Shown here: positions 12,344 to 24,730 of the stretch, one piece after another
How the letters are laid out: every line of letters begins with the position of its first letter
Numbering within the stretch: the stretch's first letter is position 1
Assembly (NCBI GenBank): GCA_032191485.1
Contig: JAVDOI010000010.1
Coordinates: 9,135,123 to 9,199,122 of the forward strand
DNA: 64,000 nucleotides
Direction of reading: 5' to 3'
Source: Leptoclinus maculatus
Taxonomy: Eukaryota > Chordata > Actinopteri > Perciformes > Stichaeidae
Notes under the pieces: generated by a model
Told to the model about the DNA's origin: nothing
The model's database searches: none
What the model saw: only the letters and a program-made list of their open reading frames with translations
Translations under genes and position numbers: made by a program

Positions 12344-12376
12344 GGTGTGTGTGTATATATATATATACACACGCAC
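12344..12376. repeat. (TG)(TA)(CA) palindromic microsatellite
   Basis: TG repeats pass into TA repeats and then CA repeats, making a perfect palindrome around the TA core. It could extrude as a cruciform. Confidence 0.85.
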
Positions 12377-14287
12377 ACGTTCTTCATCGTATTCTTTATA
12401 CGATTTAATCAAGTTGAGCATTAGTTTGGCATTTCCACATCATTTTAAAGCTGCACTCGGGGGATTTGGGCATGCCGCTGAAGGGCATCAACACAAGCCG
12501 TTCGAAAATTAGTCACATTGTAGCCAAATCTGCCGTTTTGCATTTATTACATAGATTTTGCAGACATTTTTGATTTAATGTTTCACTTTAATCTGTATCT
12601 ATCTATCTAAAAGTTGACTTTTAGACCTTGAAAGTGACGAAGCTTTTGGAAATTTAGTTTTCGTTTAATTTTCAAGGTATTTTATATCTTACAGAGACGG
12701 CAGATAGATACACTGGAGGGGGGGGGGGAGACGAGCAAGGGAGGGACGCTTTTGTTATTCATGGTCCGTACCTTATCCCCTCGGCAACCAGAGCGCCCTG
12801 AAATGGGTTTGGGTTCGACATGTAGCTGTGAAGGTTAGAATAGTTCAAACGATGCTTTCTGTGTCCGCACGACCACGAGGCTCTCTCTTGACATAAATCA
12901 CTGTGCCAACCATGCTGTGTGGACATTGTGCAGACGTCCTTGTGCGGACATCCAATGCAGTATAAGTCCATTTAACAGTAATGGACTGGTGGGTAGTACG
13001 GTTGATATGTCTCGAGATCTCAGTCATTGTGTTGGTATTTGGTTACAACAAATCAGAATTTTCTTTGAAGAATGCAAAGTGTTAATGTTGTGACTCTGTT
13101 TATGAGTGGCATGTGGATGATGGACTCGGTGTGAGACAGAACATTGAATCGAGTTCATATTTGTTTGCGGTCAATATGCCACAGGCTGTTTCAGCTCTTG
13201 GTCTTAGAATCAGAATTATTGCACAGCTAAGTCTCTCGCACTTCTTTCAGAATTTGATCTGCGCACAAATGGATTTGAAACGAGTCATTTCATATTCCAA
13301 GACAGCTGACGGGGCACACGGCAGCATCTGTTTTCTCACTGCCTGAAATGCCAATATTCAGTGACAGTGTACGTTTTGATTTGATGAGGATTTGTCTGTA
13401 ATGCGTCAGTAAACCCAGCTTCGGATGAGAATTGATTTTCCCCCTCTTGACGGGAGCAGCCGAGCACCATGAGTAAACCACCAATTTATTTTTTTCTCTT
13501 GGCAATAAACTTATTGACATTTTAGCGACAAGGGACATCAATTAGGGCCACGGCTCCAGTGAACATCATTTATGCTTCTTCAAACCTGCTATTTTATCAC
13601 CCTTGACATTCAGCCTCCGCAAGCTGCAATCAATACTTTATGATTCGAATGCACTTTGTGACTATGGCATGTGGAAGTGCATAATGCAGTCCAACCTTCA
13701 AATACTTTTGCATTCAGTTTTCTGAGGCGTTGTGTCTGACAACATGGATGAACTTTCTCCGTGCATATGGAGAAGTGAGAAAGTGATCGGCCTCGCCTCG
13801 TGTTCGTTCTCCTGCAGTGCTGAATGATTGGTGCTTGGAAAAAAAAAATCCTCTTGACAGGAACATTTGTCTTCTTCATCTTTGCCTGCTGCCCTCTCTG
13901 CCATATTGATCTTTCCAAGATATCAGCTGGCTGGCGTGCAGGGTTCAGTGCCAGTCAGCCTTTGACCGCTTTACTTTATCTTCCTCCAGAGCATTAAACT
14001 CATCACAACCCAAAAAAACATTTTGACGCCTTTAAGTTTTTTGCTGACTTTTGGCCAAGATGCTGAAGCATCTGCAACATGTTCTTGTTCTCCTCATCGG
14101 GCTATGAACTGAAATCGTAAGGTGTTTTTTTTTTGTATGTTACAGACATTATTTATGCCTCTGAAATCCATTTAAATCCTGTGTACCAAGTTTTTTCAAT
14201 GCAACATGTTTGATTTGGGTCAGAATGAAGGGTCATTTATTTCTAGTTATGCAGCAGCATTTGTTGGCCTGGACATGTACTGTGAAG

Positions 14288-14620
14288 ACTGTAGGAGGAG
14301 GGATGAGATAAGCTAGCAAAGAAAGAAACTTGGGGAAGGAGATGAAAAGGGAAAAGAAACTCTTGAAGAGTAAGGCAAAGAGAATGAGAGAAGAGGACAA
14401 AACCAGGAAAGGGTAAGGATGGAGAGAATGATAAAAGAGAATGCAGGACCCGGGGAAAGGTTCAGCCTGCGAGAATGAGACAAGAGATTGAAGGAGGCAG
14501 AATATGAAAGTGGAAAATAGAGTTAAATCTCATGGGGTTTCCTTTCTTATAGCAGGATCCTTAGTTTTATTTTCTCAGTGAGGAGGAGGAGGAGGAGGAA
14601 ATCACTCTCATCCGTCTCTC
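14288..14620 (+). repeat. Purine-rich strand tract
   Basis: The + strand is overwhelmingly A/G for over 250 bases (many GAAGAG, GGAAAGG and AAGAGAA words) and ends in a (GGA)n run near 14581-14598. No open frame or family was recognised. Confidence 0.6.
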
Positions 14621-15479
14621 TGTGGAGATAGAAGGAAGAGGTGGTGTAACCATCTCCCTCCGATTGCCTCTCTGACACCGCTATCATGCAGATGCCTAAC
14701 TGATTTCATGCGAGACAGGTGGAGGCAAACTAATGGAGGAGGGTTTGATCAAACCCAGATGTCACGCTGGAAAGCTATGAACTTGGCTGACTTGACGCGT
14801 CTAACAAGACTAAAGCAGCAAACAACTATTTGCTATGTGTAGACATAGTGGAGTAATGTCTACCTGAGCAGAGAATGACGTCGCTCTTCCTCCGTGTGTG
14901 TTGTTATTGGAGCTTCTCTGGGCTTTTTTTTTTTTTGCCAGGCTGGCCGTGCATGCTGTTAATACTATTAGTGCATGTGAGGGTTAGCTCACGACCTCCG
15001 CTCTGCACTGCTCTCATACGGCGGTTACAGCTGATCACACCAGCCCAACCGACAGCGTTGTAGCAGAAGCGTACTACCCTCCGGTTCCTCCTCGGATAAA
15101 CACCGTTTGCTCTGTCAGCACGTTCTCTGTTGTTTGTACTGTGCTGTTAGCACCGTTAGCTACGGTATGTATATATATATAAACTGATGAAGCAGAACGA
15201 GAGATTTTAACTTTTTATTCCATGCATTCTTTTTCCGCAGTGACAATTTAACATGTCAATCATCACCCAATACACTCCATATCTGTCACACTGCACCTTT
15301 ACAGGACTTTCGCTGCAGCTGCTGATGTTTTGCACACAAGTCATTTCACAAGTCATTTACCACGATCATCATCTTTGTTTAGCGAGTTGGTCGAAACTGA
15401 AATATCATTTGTTTTGAAGATATTTGGTTGTAAAGAAAAGTATTGGAAAGATGGTAACGTTGAACCGATTATGGCACAT

Positions 15480-15765
15480 GGTGAAAAGTCAGCTGATCAC
15501 TAATGTCTTGAGGATTCATCCTCTGAGGAGTGTTGGAACACAATGTTATGCCAATTAATTTGGTAGATGTGGAGATATTTCACTGAATAAGTGAAAATGT
15601 TGACGTGCTTGCAGCTCTTGTTTGAAAAGTTGGATGTTCACCAAAGTTTGTATGATTCATCCTTCAGAAACCATAAATGTTTGTCCCAAATTTCATGGCA
15701 ATCATGCAATAGTTGAAATGAGACCATTTCAGTCTGGATCAAAGTGGTGAACCGACCACCAACCA
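15480..15765 (+). repeat. Dispersed teleost repeat, family A, copy 1
   Basis: It contains phrases I recognise from a very abundant fish repeat: GAGGATTCATCCTCTG, CCAAATTTCATGGCAATC, AATAGTTGAAATGAGACC, TTTCAGTCTGGA and AAAGTGGTG...CCGACC. Two diverged internal units are visible (about 15510 and 15655). The reverse copy at 38271 and a fragment at 39486 appear to belong to the same family. The class is not certain. Confidence 0.6.
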
Positions 15766-16174
15766 CTGCCAGAAGCTGTTGTGCAGCTGCAGACAATCCC
15801 CCTGAGATGACACAAGGAATTTACAAAAATAGATTGTTCGAGATAGAGAACACTGGACAGAGATGGTTTGAGACATATCTGGGCTCTGACTAGGTACACT
15901 CTGCTTGAAGGCATAAGCCAAGGAGAACAAAGCCATCTTTGCCAAGAAGACACGACGAGTCATCCCTCTTCAAACCACAGCTTTAATGACAGCTGGAGAA
16001 GTCAGAAGTTTCATGTTTCATCTCAGACAGCCACATCTTCTACGACTTTTCTCTGAGCAACAAAGCCATTTTTCACCGTTCATTAGGATTTTGCTTTGCA
16101 ATCAGCCAGCTGGATAGCGAGACAAAACAATTCCCCAATTAGGCTGTTATGGCCAAAGACTTCGTAGACAAACC

Positions 16175-16881
16175 GTTTGTGACAGTGGTGGAAGAAATAT
16201 TCAGATCTTTTATTGAAGTAATCTTACTAACACAACACTGTGAAATACTCCACAACAAGTAAAAAAAACCTTCCTGAAGGGAAAGTCTAAGTATTATCAG
16301 CATAATTTACATGAAAAGTATGAAAAGTGAAAGTACTAATTGTGCATTAAAATGTTCCCTGTCAGTATTTTACTACTATGTATGATGTTTCTGGATTAAT
16401 ATTATTATTGTGTGTGTTGCATTTTACTGCTAGATGTTCAATGTTGTGCTCCTTTATATACTGTTGGGTAGTTTAATCTACAGCAATGCTTCATATTCTA
16501 TAAGATCATCCTATATTTGTAGCGTTGCTGTCCTGTGAGAACCACGTATCTCTAAAAAAGTCAGTTTTCATAAGCTCAGAAAAACAGCCCTGTTGTTAGA
16601 TTCATTTTTCCAGCTGATCCAAGATGATTTTTTAAATAGGAGAATTTTCTTAATCAACACATCTGGAGATATGTGGGTTTCAATGGACAGGACATGGATG
16701 GAAAACTGTAATCTGAAAAGCTGTCAGATAAATGTAGTGAAGTAAAACATTTGCCTTGTGAGAGTTAATAGGGTAGAAGTAAAAAAAAAAACATAGTAAA
16801 AATGATAAACAAATAAAGTACTTTGTATTTGTGCTTAAGTACAGTACTTGTACTAAGTTTAATTCCAGCACTGGTTTGTGA
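16175..16881. mobile_element. hAT-type MITE with perfect 8-bp target duplication
   Basis: The element runs 16183-16873 (691 bases). It starts CAGTGGTGGAA and ends TTCCAGCACTG, inverted ends matching at 10 of 11 positions. The 8 bases before it (16175-16182) and after it (16874-16881) are identical, GTTTGTGA, the target duplication length of hAT transposition. The interior is AT-rich without a transposase frame and carries AGTACTT-type motifs typical of this fish family. It is non-autonomous and intronic. Confidence 0.9.
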
Positions 16882-18479
16882 GGTCTGCAGGTCCCTGAAT
16901 GTGTGTGTGCATAAACCTGTGTGTGTGTGAGAGCTGCCTTTTGTGTTTTTTACCATTTGGAGTTTTAAATTACAAACCAAACTTCACGTAACATTAGCAC
17001 TAGATAACCACTATTTTTATGCAGAGGCCTTGTTAGAATACTGAAAATGCGCCCGTTTCGACTAAGGGATGAGAATAGTGGTTTCGTTATGCCACAGTGG
17101 TCCCAATTGGGGCATAGTCTTGGATTTCAACTTATCTCCAGTGCATTCTGCTCCCGCCAAACATAACACAGCTTCAGGCACTTTCCAATGCAGGCCTGGA
17201 AAGCAATTATGGATGAAGAGTGGGATGGGGAGGAGGGCGCTGCCTCTCGATAAGCATTCCCTCGATGGAGCAATCTCACACTCGGTGCCTTTTGGCATTC
17301 TTTGGTTAGGGAATCACTGGTGAAGTCATACATTTTCGACATAAAGGAAGTGGAGGGAAATTTCTTGAGACGCGTGTCATGAGCTGAATGGTGATTTCAT
17401 GCCTCTGCATGTTTTAACCTTTGGTGCTCGGTAGGATGTAGCCTGTCGGGCACTCTTATTGTATGGCCCCCGAGAGACCTGTGAAGGATCTGAAAAGGTT
17501 AAACTATGATAAATGGATGATACCTTTTGGCACAACATCCGGAGATAGATGATGAGGCGCCGCCGGCATCCGCATCGTTGATGCAAAGCGACGGCTGGCA
17601 GGAGGCATCGCAATAAAACCTCATTTCTTTGCTTCTCCTTCTTCTTGCTCCACATACCTACGAGGCAGTCTACATCACTCCGCTCTTTGGACGTGATTGA
17701 TGAGCGTGTCTTACAAGGTGGGAGTGAGGAATGATCAAACTGTAACTTACATTTGGGCATAATCTCTTTCTGTATGCCCTGAGCGTCCCCCAACCCCCCC
17801 AGATTAGAAACCTATTGGATACCAAGGATACCGATGTGTTTCTAAACTAACATAATGGATACCAAGGTTATTAATTACGGAGGCCTGGGGTTTGCCAAAA
17901 CAATGAGCTGCTTGGGAAAATATATAAGAGCAAAGGATGAGTTAAAGTTGGCAATGTTTTCTTGTAAACAAGAAATTACTGATTAAAAGATGTAGAAGAA
18001 ATCTCTAATGTACGTGTTTTGCTGATTGGACATTAAATCGTTGCTTTGCACCAAGATGTCGAAAAAGTCCCAATTACAGAGCGCACTTTTGATTTATATC
18101 CCATCACGAGATGACCGTGTCGTGGTTGTTCATCGAAGATTCTCTGGTCTCCCGCTGTCACTGACGGGCCGACTGATTACACCTCCACTGGTGTTGAGGA
18201 GTAAGCAGTTTTTCCTAGACATTATAAGGAGCTGCTTCCGCCTCCTCTTCCTTTGTCTCTGCTTGAGGGACTCCACATTAATTCAGGTTATATCTAACGG
18301 CAGCGTGTTTCATTGGACCCCAAGTCTCTGTCGTGTAAAACAGGTACTGTAGATACTCCATACTCTCACAGAGCAATTTCATATGATGCGCTGGAAAAGT
18401 CAAAATATACATCCAAACGGGGAACAAATGAGAAGAGAAAATCTGAATAAATGAGTGTAGAAGCAAATGCAGATGGATG

Positions 18480-18708
18480 AGGTGCTCACTGAATGGTTTA
18501 ATAGGTATGGACATTATGCGAATCGTATCCTGGGGCCTTGTAGTCCTCCAGATCTCAACCCAGTTGGACACCTATGGGAGATAATAGTGTGACATGTTTC
18601 ACAGCACCATCATTAATACCCCACATGAGGGAATCTGTAGAAGGAATAGTGTTCGTCCCTCCAGTAGACTTCAGAGACTTGTTGATTATTTGCCAAGGAG
18701 AAGTTAAG
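18480..18708 (+). pseudogene. Tc1/mariner transposase relic
   Basis: The C-terminal part of a Tc1-like DDE transposase. Near 18541-18580 the frame reads S-P-D-L-N-P-V-G-H-L-W-E, the conserved block around the second catalytic Asp of Tc1 enzymes (usually S-P-D-L-N-P-I-E-x-L-W). The flanking text GGTGCTCACTGAATGG and CATCCCTCCAGTAG-like phrases match a fish Tc1 family. In-frame stops (TGA soon after the L-W-E block, then TAA, TAG) and frameshifts break it. No terminal repeats were found, so this is an inactive internal fragment. Confidence 0.75.
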
Positions 18709-19550
18709 CTGTAGGCTCGCACTTGCTTGACAACATTACTGATACCCCATTTACCCCGTTCCCACTTTGCACGTCTTGGGTAGATCAGATTAGATCTCAA
18801 TCCAGCGAAGTGTAATAGCAGTTTAAGTAAAACGGACACATTCGGCTCAGAGTCACCAGTTAACACAGTCAATCATTAAACTGGGAGACCTGTTGGTCTG
18901 AAACGGTTGTGATCCTGTCAGAATTCTGTAGAACTGGAATATCTATTCTGACAACTGAATATGCAACCACCACACATTTTGATGCGGGTAATCAAATGTA
19001 TCTACATGTCTCGATACAATGTGGTTACAAGACACATCTTAATGCAATGTGTAAAGGCGGTCTTTGTAGCCAGATGTTGAAAAGGCCTTAATGCATCCAT
19101 CTCTTCAAGGTGCATACAATGGCTTTAGTCCTCTTCAAGTGCAACAATGTCAGTAAGAAGCTTTAGAAGTAGCCTCTCACAGGGACTCTCCTATGTGATA
19201 GCACATACAGTATGCGTAAATGAGTGTGTTAAACTGTACCTGGATGTAATCAGGATAGGGGGTGCTTTAAATGTGCGGTGGAGATAAGAAATATTCCCAT
19301 GTTAATGTCATCAAGACAGTTTTATAATTACGGTCTGGGTTGTTTCAAAATGTACAATAAAGAAATGACTCAAGAAAAATTTAAAAAAAGATGAAATTGA
19401 CTGATAGCATTATTATTAGTTTTGTTCAGATTTTCTATAGATGAATTATTTTGGCCCCAATTTTTTCTTCATTATTCTGCTTACTACTCTCATTATATGA
19501 ATCATTATATCATATGCATTCCATTTGTTGTACCTCTATTCTGTACACAG

Positions 19551-19760
19551 GACATCTATTGCACTTGCCTCCATCCTGGGAGAGGGACCCCTCCGCTGTC
19601 GCTCTCCCTAAGGTTTCTTGCTTTTTTTCGACCCATTAAATGTTTGTTTTTTTAGGAGTTTTTCCTGTACCGATGCGAGAGTCCTGGGACAGATGATGTC
19701 GTATCCCTCTGAGGCAAATTTGTGATTTTGGACTATACAAAATACAAGATCAATAAACTG
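19551..19760 (+). repeat. Dispersed teleost repeat tail
   Basis: The segment holds CATCTATTGCAC, CCTGGGAGAGGGA, CGCTCTCCCTAAGGTTTC, GTTTTTCCTGTACCGATGCGA, CTCTGAGGCAAATTTGTGAT and GACTATACAAAATA in that order, which I recognise as a very abundant element of percomorph genomes. It may be the 3' tail of a retroposon. It strongly supports a teleost source. Confidence 0.7.
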
Positions 19761-22029
19761 TCTTCAGAATATGATACTTCATTTGCACGTAGCACACATG
19801 TAGACAGAGCCATCTCCTTAAGTGTAACGAAGACTAGGTTCATAACTATGAATGTAATTCATAAACATGGAGCTGAGGTGAGTCTGCAGTAATCTGTCCT
19901 GGTTGTTCCGTCTCTTCTCTGATAGCCTGCTGTCTCCACTCCTGCCACAGCAGAGTTGTTTGTTCTGCAGCGAACGTAGAGGGGAAGTAGTAATTTGAGG
20001 AGTGTGGAGGATAGAATTGGTCCATACAGCTTTCCACACTTGTTCACACCGTGTCAGTCACGGTGGAAAGCGGGTGTGACTGTTGGTTTGTTTGTTTTCA
20101 GAAAGTATATTTGCGCCTGCAGAGACGGCAGCACCTCTCTCACCCCCATCTTCCTGGAGAATTGAGGAGGTTTTGTAAACAGATTGGAACATTGAGATCT
20201 TGGACAAGCCTCTGTAGCAAGTGGGTCACAGTGACAGTGGAAGTTTCCATGATTGTCGGTACGCCTAGATTGATTTTAGGCGGGGAGGCACAGGGTGTAG
20301 TTGATGTGGAGTAACCCTCACCGGAGAATAGAGATGTGAAAATGTGGGAAACGTGTGTCTTCCAACAATACCCTCATTGTAACTCCTGGTTAATCTATCA
20401 GCCTTATTTTTATGACCGCAAATTTTACATCTGTGACTTTGGCAGGACAGATGGGTCCAAACGCTACGATAACATGAGCCTCGGCTGCCGTTGCCATGGA
20501 GAAGAAGCAAGTTAGAGGCGTGAATCAGAGCGATGGCAATTTCAAAAACGCTCCTAGTTGTTGAATTCATTTAAAATTGACCCAAAAAGTTGATTTGATC
20601 TGCAGATTGTTTTGTCAGTTTTTTTCAACATCATGATCCTTAGCTTTCACTGTCTGCTGCACACAGTTTAAAATCCTGTCTTTTAGATGCTTCTTAACAA
20701 CTTAGGAGTCAAATTTAACGTCTCCCCTGATGTTTATATGCACACAGGCTTGTGCCTTCCACTTTTTAATCAAAGATATTTTGTTATGCAGTTGTTCGTT
20801 TTGATCGGACGAGAAGAATTTGATATCGATTCAAGCCGTAGAAGAGCTGTGAATCATATAACATTGTTCATGGGAATAATGAATGGGACTTCAAATCAGC
20901 TGAGCCACAAGACATCTAAAACTCCAGAAATCAAGGTTGCATTGACAAAACATAGTCCAATAAGGATAAACTCATTACACATACAGTACCTAAAAGAATA
21001 CTTCATTACGGTTGTGTTTGTTATTATAGGCTACATCTGAGTCAGTATTTCAGTATTCATAAATATATCGTTGAGTCCTTGTTTTGTTTCTGCAAAGCAT
21101 AATTAACCTGCACTGAAAAAAATAACTATAAATAAATAAAATAGAGCCCCACCACTTCTTTGTAGAATGAATTCTTTGAGATAATAAGCTCCATATCAAG
21201 TGTGATTTGTGTTCATTATGAGCCAGGAGGCAGGTTGCTGGAACTTCTTTGTAATGAAATTAAATAAATTCATTGTTTGCCAAAACAAGCTGATTTCAAA
21301 CTTTTGGAACCGTACTTGATTATCTTGCATATCTTGCCATCAGGGATTCACTTTTTATTCATAGAGGAACTTCTGCCTCTTCTCAAACTGCAGTTATTTG
21401 CAGTCGAGATAAACAAAAGGAACTATGAGTGAAGTTGCTTCAACGCTTGTCATCACTCGGTTGTTTCAATCGAAGCGCTCCGCTTTGGTTAATAGAAGTT
21501 TCCTCCACATCACGGTTAATGCTTAGAAACGCTAACTATGTTAGTTAAGCTTCAAAACTTAACACTGAGCTAGGAAGAAAAGTTTTGGAATAAAAGAGAA
21601 TTTGAAGAACAATGATATAAAGACATCTGTCTGAAGTTAATGATATGAACAGAAATCAACAGATGCAGGAGCTCATTCCAGAAATGCAAAAGAGTATCTC
21701 TCTCTATTTATGAGCCGAAGATGACTCCCATTTCCTCGGCTCGTAATCGCAGTGTTAATTCCGTCCTCCATCATCATCTTGTTATTAATGCAATGAAAGC
21801 CTTGATGGTAATGATAGCATCAGATGCTCAGCTAATAACCGAGAGCAAAGTTATCGGCTGCAAACGCGTTAATATCAGTTTTTAATGCTTCTAACAAACT
21901 TCAGCCGCAGAGCCGACGGGTAACTTGAGTGTGTTCATTTCATGCTACTTTAAACTTCTACTTCCCTACATTTGTCTGACAGGTGTAGCACAGTTGCTTT
22001 TGAGATTAAAAATGAGATATGTGTATGTA

Positions 22030-22308
22030 GATTAAACCAGTATTTCCCAACCTTTTTAGGGTGTGCCTCGTTCCAAAAAAGCTGTGTCTACCTGGGTCCA
22101 CTAAAGAGTTACTTCCCTCTTCTCACATTGAGTTATTTGTTTGAAGATCAACAAAGAAATAGTATTTAATATTTCACTAAGGGTTAAAGATTTGAGAAAG
22201 GTCCTAATGATGAACAGAGATTTGTGAACCTGAACTTTCTTCTTTTCTACTTAATTAATCACACCTTAACATGGCCCAGAACCCATGTTGGGAACCACTA
22301 GATTAAAC
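22030..22308. mobile_element. hAT-type MITE (TTCCCAACC family), 8-bp target duplication
   Basis: The element runs 22038-22300 (263 bases), beginning CAGTATTTCCCAACC and ending TGTTGGGAACCACTA, so the ends are imperfect inverted repeats. The 8-base flanks at 22030-22037 and 22301-22308 are both GATTAAAC. There is no coding capacity. It differs in family from the copy at 16183; single ends of the same family are seen near 23249 and 30577. Confidence 0.88.
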
Positions 22309-22989
22309 GACTTAATGTTATATCAAGTAATAGTTTCACCTCCGTAGATACGATGCTGTAAAATGCTGCTTAAACATTGATTGGTATCAGCACATCCTTT
22401 AATAGCTAACAGGATATATTTACTTTGATACTCAAGTGCATTTTTTTCTTGACTTTTAAATGCAAGACTTTTATATTGTTATTTTTGGTACTTTTACTGA
22501 AGAACATTGTCTAAGTATTGTGCATCGCTCACCTTTCCTTCAGTGTGTGCAGTAAAAAGGCCGATCAGCGCTCATTAGGAGATAAAACGTTGTGAGAGCG
22601 GCTCCGCGGCAGAAGGCTGTTAGCATGCGTGCGCACATTGTCTGTGTTTTTATGAATTCCTGCTGGGCAGAATACACCCAGGATTAGACTAATGAGCCCG
22701 CTGTTTGTGGGGGAGGCTCATCATCTTGGTGAAAAAAAACGAGAAAACAACCTCCAAACAGCCATTTACTGATGCGAGGAATTATTTCTCTCATTGCGAA
22801 GATAAACCTGTGTGAATGTAATGATCATTTGAATGTTCCCAATCACCAGTTCGGTTATTATCGCATCTCAGGTGCGCCGCCCATTAAGGAAATGAAAAGG
22901 CATTACCTCTGCAATAAACATTAGCGATGTGATTCATTTCATTAGTGTTTTCTTATTAAAAGTCAGAGTCTCTGGGAATGCAGCGGGAA

Positions 22990-23240
22990 AAAAACATCAG
23001 CAATCAAAATTCTGCTTACTGTAAGTAAAAGCACATTGGAATTATGAACAAAATGTACTTAAACTATCAAAAGAAAAACCACTGGTTCTGCAGAAAAAGG
23101 CCCAATGTGACTGATGTATTATTATATATATGACATTATGAGATTGTTAATCCAGATGCGTCAATGTGTAAGCAGAATGTTACAGTTATAGCTGGGGGAG
23201 GGGAAGTTAGGTTGAATTACTTTAAATACAGTTAAAGGTA
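22990..23240. mobile_element. MITE relic (AAATGTACTTAAA family)
   Basis: It carries internal motifs shared with the copies at 8580 and 16183 (CTGTAAGTAAAAGCAC, AAAATGTACTTAAACTATCAAAAG). The ends are lost. A separate CAGCGGTTCCCAACC end follows directly at 23249. Confidence 0.45.
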
Positions 23241-23404
23241 GTTCAGTCCAGCGGTTCCCAACCGATGGGTTTATACTATAGACACGAGCACAAAGAGATT
23301 AGAAGACTCTCCCACGTGTCCTGTTTGCAAATATGAAATCTGTGGTCTCCCAGGAGATTCTCCTTCTTGAAGATTGTTGTCACTGGCAGCTGGTGTTTTA
23401 AACA

Positions 23405-23410
<6 letters not shown>

Positions 23411-23455
<45 letters not shown>
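23411..23455 (+). repeat. (CA)n microsatellite
   Basis: Forty-five bases of uninterrupted CA. Confidence 0.97.
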
Positions 23456-23459
<4 letters not shown>

Positions 23460-24424
23460 TGGTTACTGACTCTCATCATCCTCGGTTCCAGCACATAATG
23501 GACAAGCTCCAACTAGAATATTTAGCATTGAAAATGTTTTCAGAGGGAAGCAGAGCTTTCCTCCACATCGGTGCTGTGGTTTTGGCGATGTGTTATTGAT
23601 GTCTCCTTTTTGTTTTTCTTTGGCCTGTTGTTAAATTGCATATATTATAGAACACAACAGTAATTGCTCCTTTGGGATTTATCTCGACGGGATTTATTAC
23701 ACTCGCACTCCGAGATTTAACAGCCGGTCTCCAAGTCTGGAAGAAGAAGTTTCTTGTGTTGGTGTGAAAGTTGCCTGTTTGCCCTTGTTCACAAAATAAC
23801 AAACATGTCATCTCGAGTTTGACAGTTAACAGTTCGCCTGAGTTCCATATTCAAATTTCCTCCCGCTGTCCGTCACCGTGCATATATTCTACTTCACGCT
23901 CGGATTATACTGCACCTTTTATCTTTCAGTTTCATTTTCAACTCGCTGTATCTTGTGTCGAAAAAGGAACTTTTGCAGTGCAGGGTTGGACGTGATGTGA
24001 ACGTGAAATAGTGGCGCACACCTTGTGCTCAGTCCTCCGAGCCATTACCCTTCACCAGACTTCTCTTAACAAGAACATCTTCTCGTCATCGATTCAGTCA
24101 ACGGTTTATCACTTCCGCCCGTGCGATCACCATGACCCATCATTCCCAACAACTGATCTGAGAGAATAAGGGGAACATCAATAAAACGGTGTGATGATGA
24201 TGAAGGCCACCACGAGTTCACTTGTGAACAATGTGAAATCTTCCTCAAATGCAGACGTCCGGTGTCTGGAAGCGCTCAGGAGGAGAAACCCTGCAGATGT
24301 GTTAATGATGTTTTTCGAGGCCACAGCTTCGCATAATGACCTTATCAGATATCATGACTTCAACGCGTCTGTGAAGCGAGTGTGCATTTGTAACTTCTCC
24401 GTCATCAAAAGATGCCCCTGAAAT

Positions 24425-24730
24425 CCCTCTTATGTCTCTCTGAAGGCCCTGCCCTAGTTTTGTTGGTCTCCAAAGTGCTTCTTTCTCTGACAGCCACTCC
24501 TTTTTCTCTTGCTCCTCTTTTTCATCTATCAGATTGCCTTTCATTTTCCTCCCTCCCTCAGCCCGCCTCTGTCTGTCACATCCTTCCCCTCTCTCTTTCT
24601 CTTTTTGCCTCCCTCTCTCTCTCTTCCTAATGTCCTTCTGTCATTTCCCCCTGGCTTTTTCCCTCCTCCATCTTCTCCACTCGCCACCTCCTGCTAGGTT
24701 TCAGAGCCCAGAGAGAGAGAGAGAGAGAGA
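24425..24730 (+). repeat. Pyrimidine-rich tract ending in (GA)10
   Basis: About 280 bases of C/T-rich strand (with (CT)n at 24612-24623) run into a pure (GA)10 at 24711-24730. The CT and GA runs are complementary on the same strand, so a fold-back is possible. The leucine/serine/proline-rich frames here are composition artefacts. Confidence 0.75.

Noticed and set aside
13610..13918. 102-codon antisense frame
   Set aside because: No family resemblance, and two overlapping frames on the same strand look equally open.
17377..17793. 138-codon antisense frame in intron 2
   Set aside because: No domain recognised; no exon borders.
23249..23275. Isolated CAGCGGTTCCCAACC end
   Set aside because: It looks like the left end of a hAT MITE but no right end or duplication could be paired with it.
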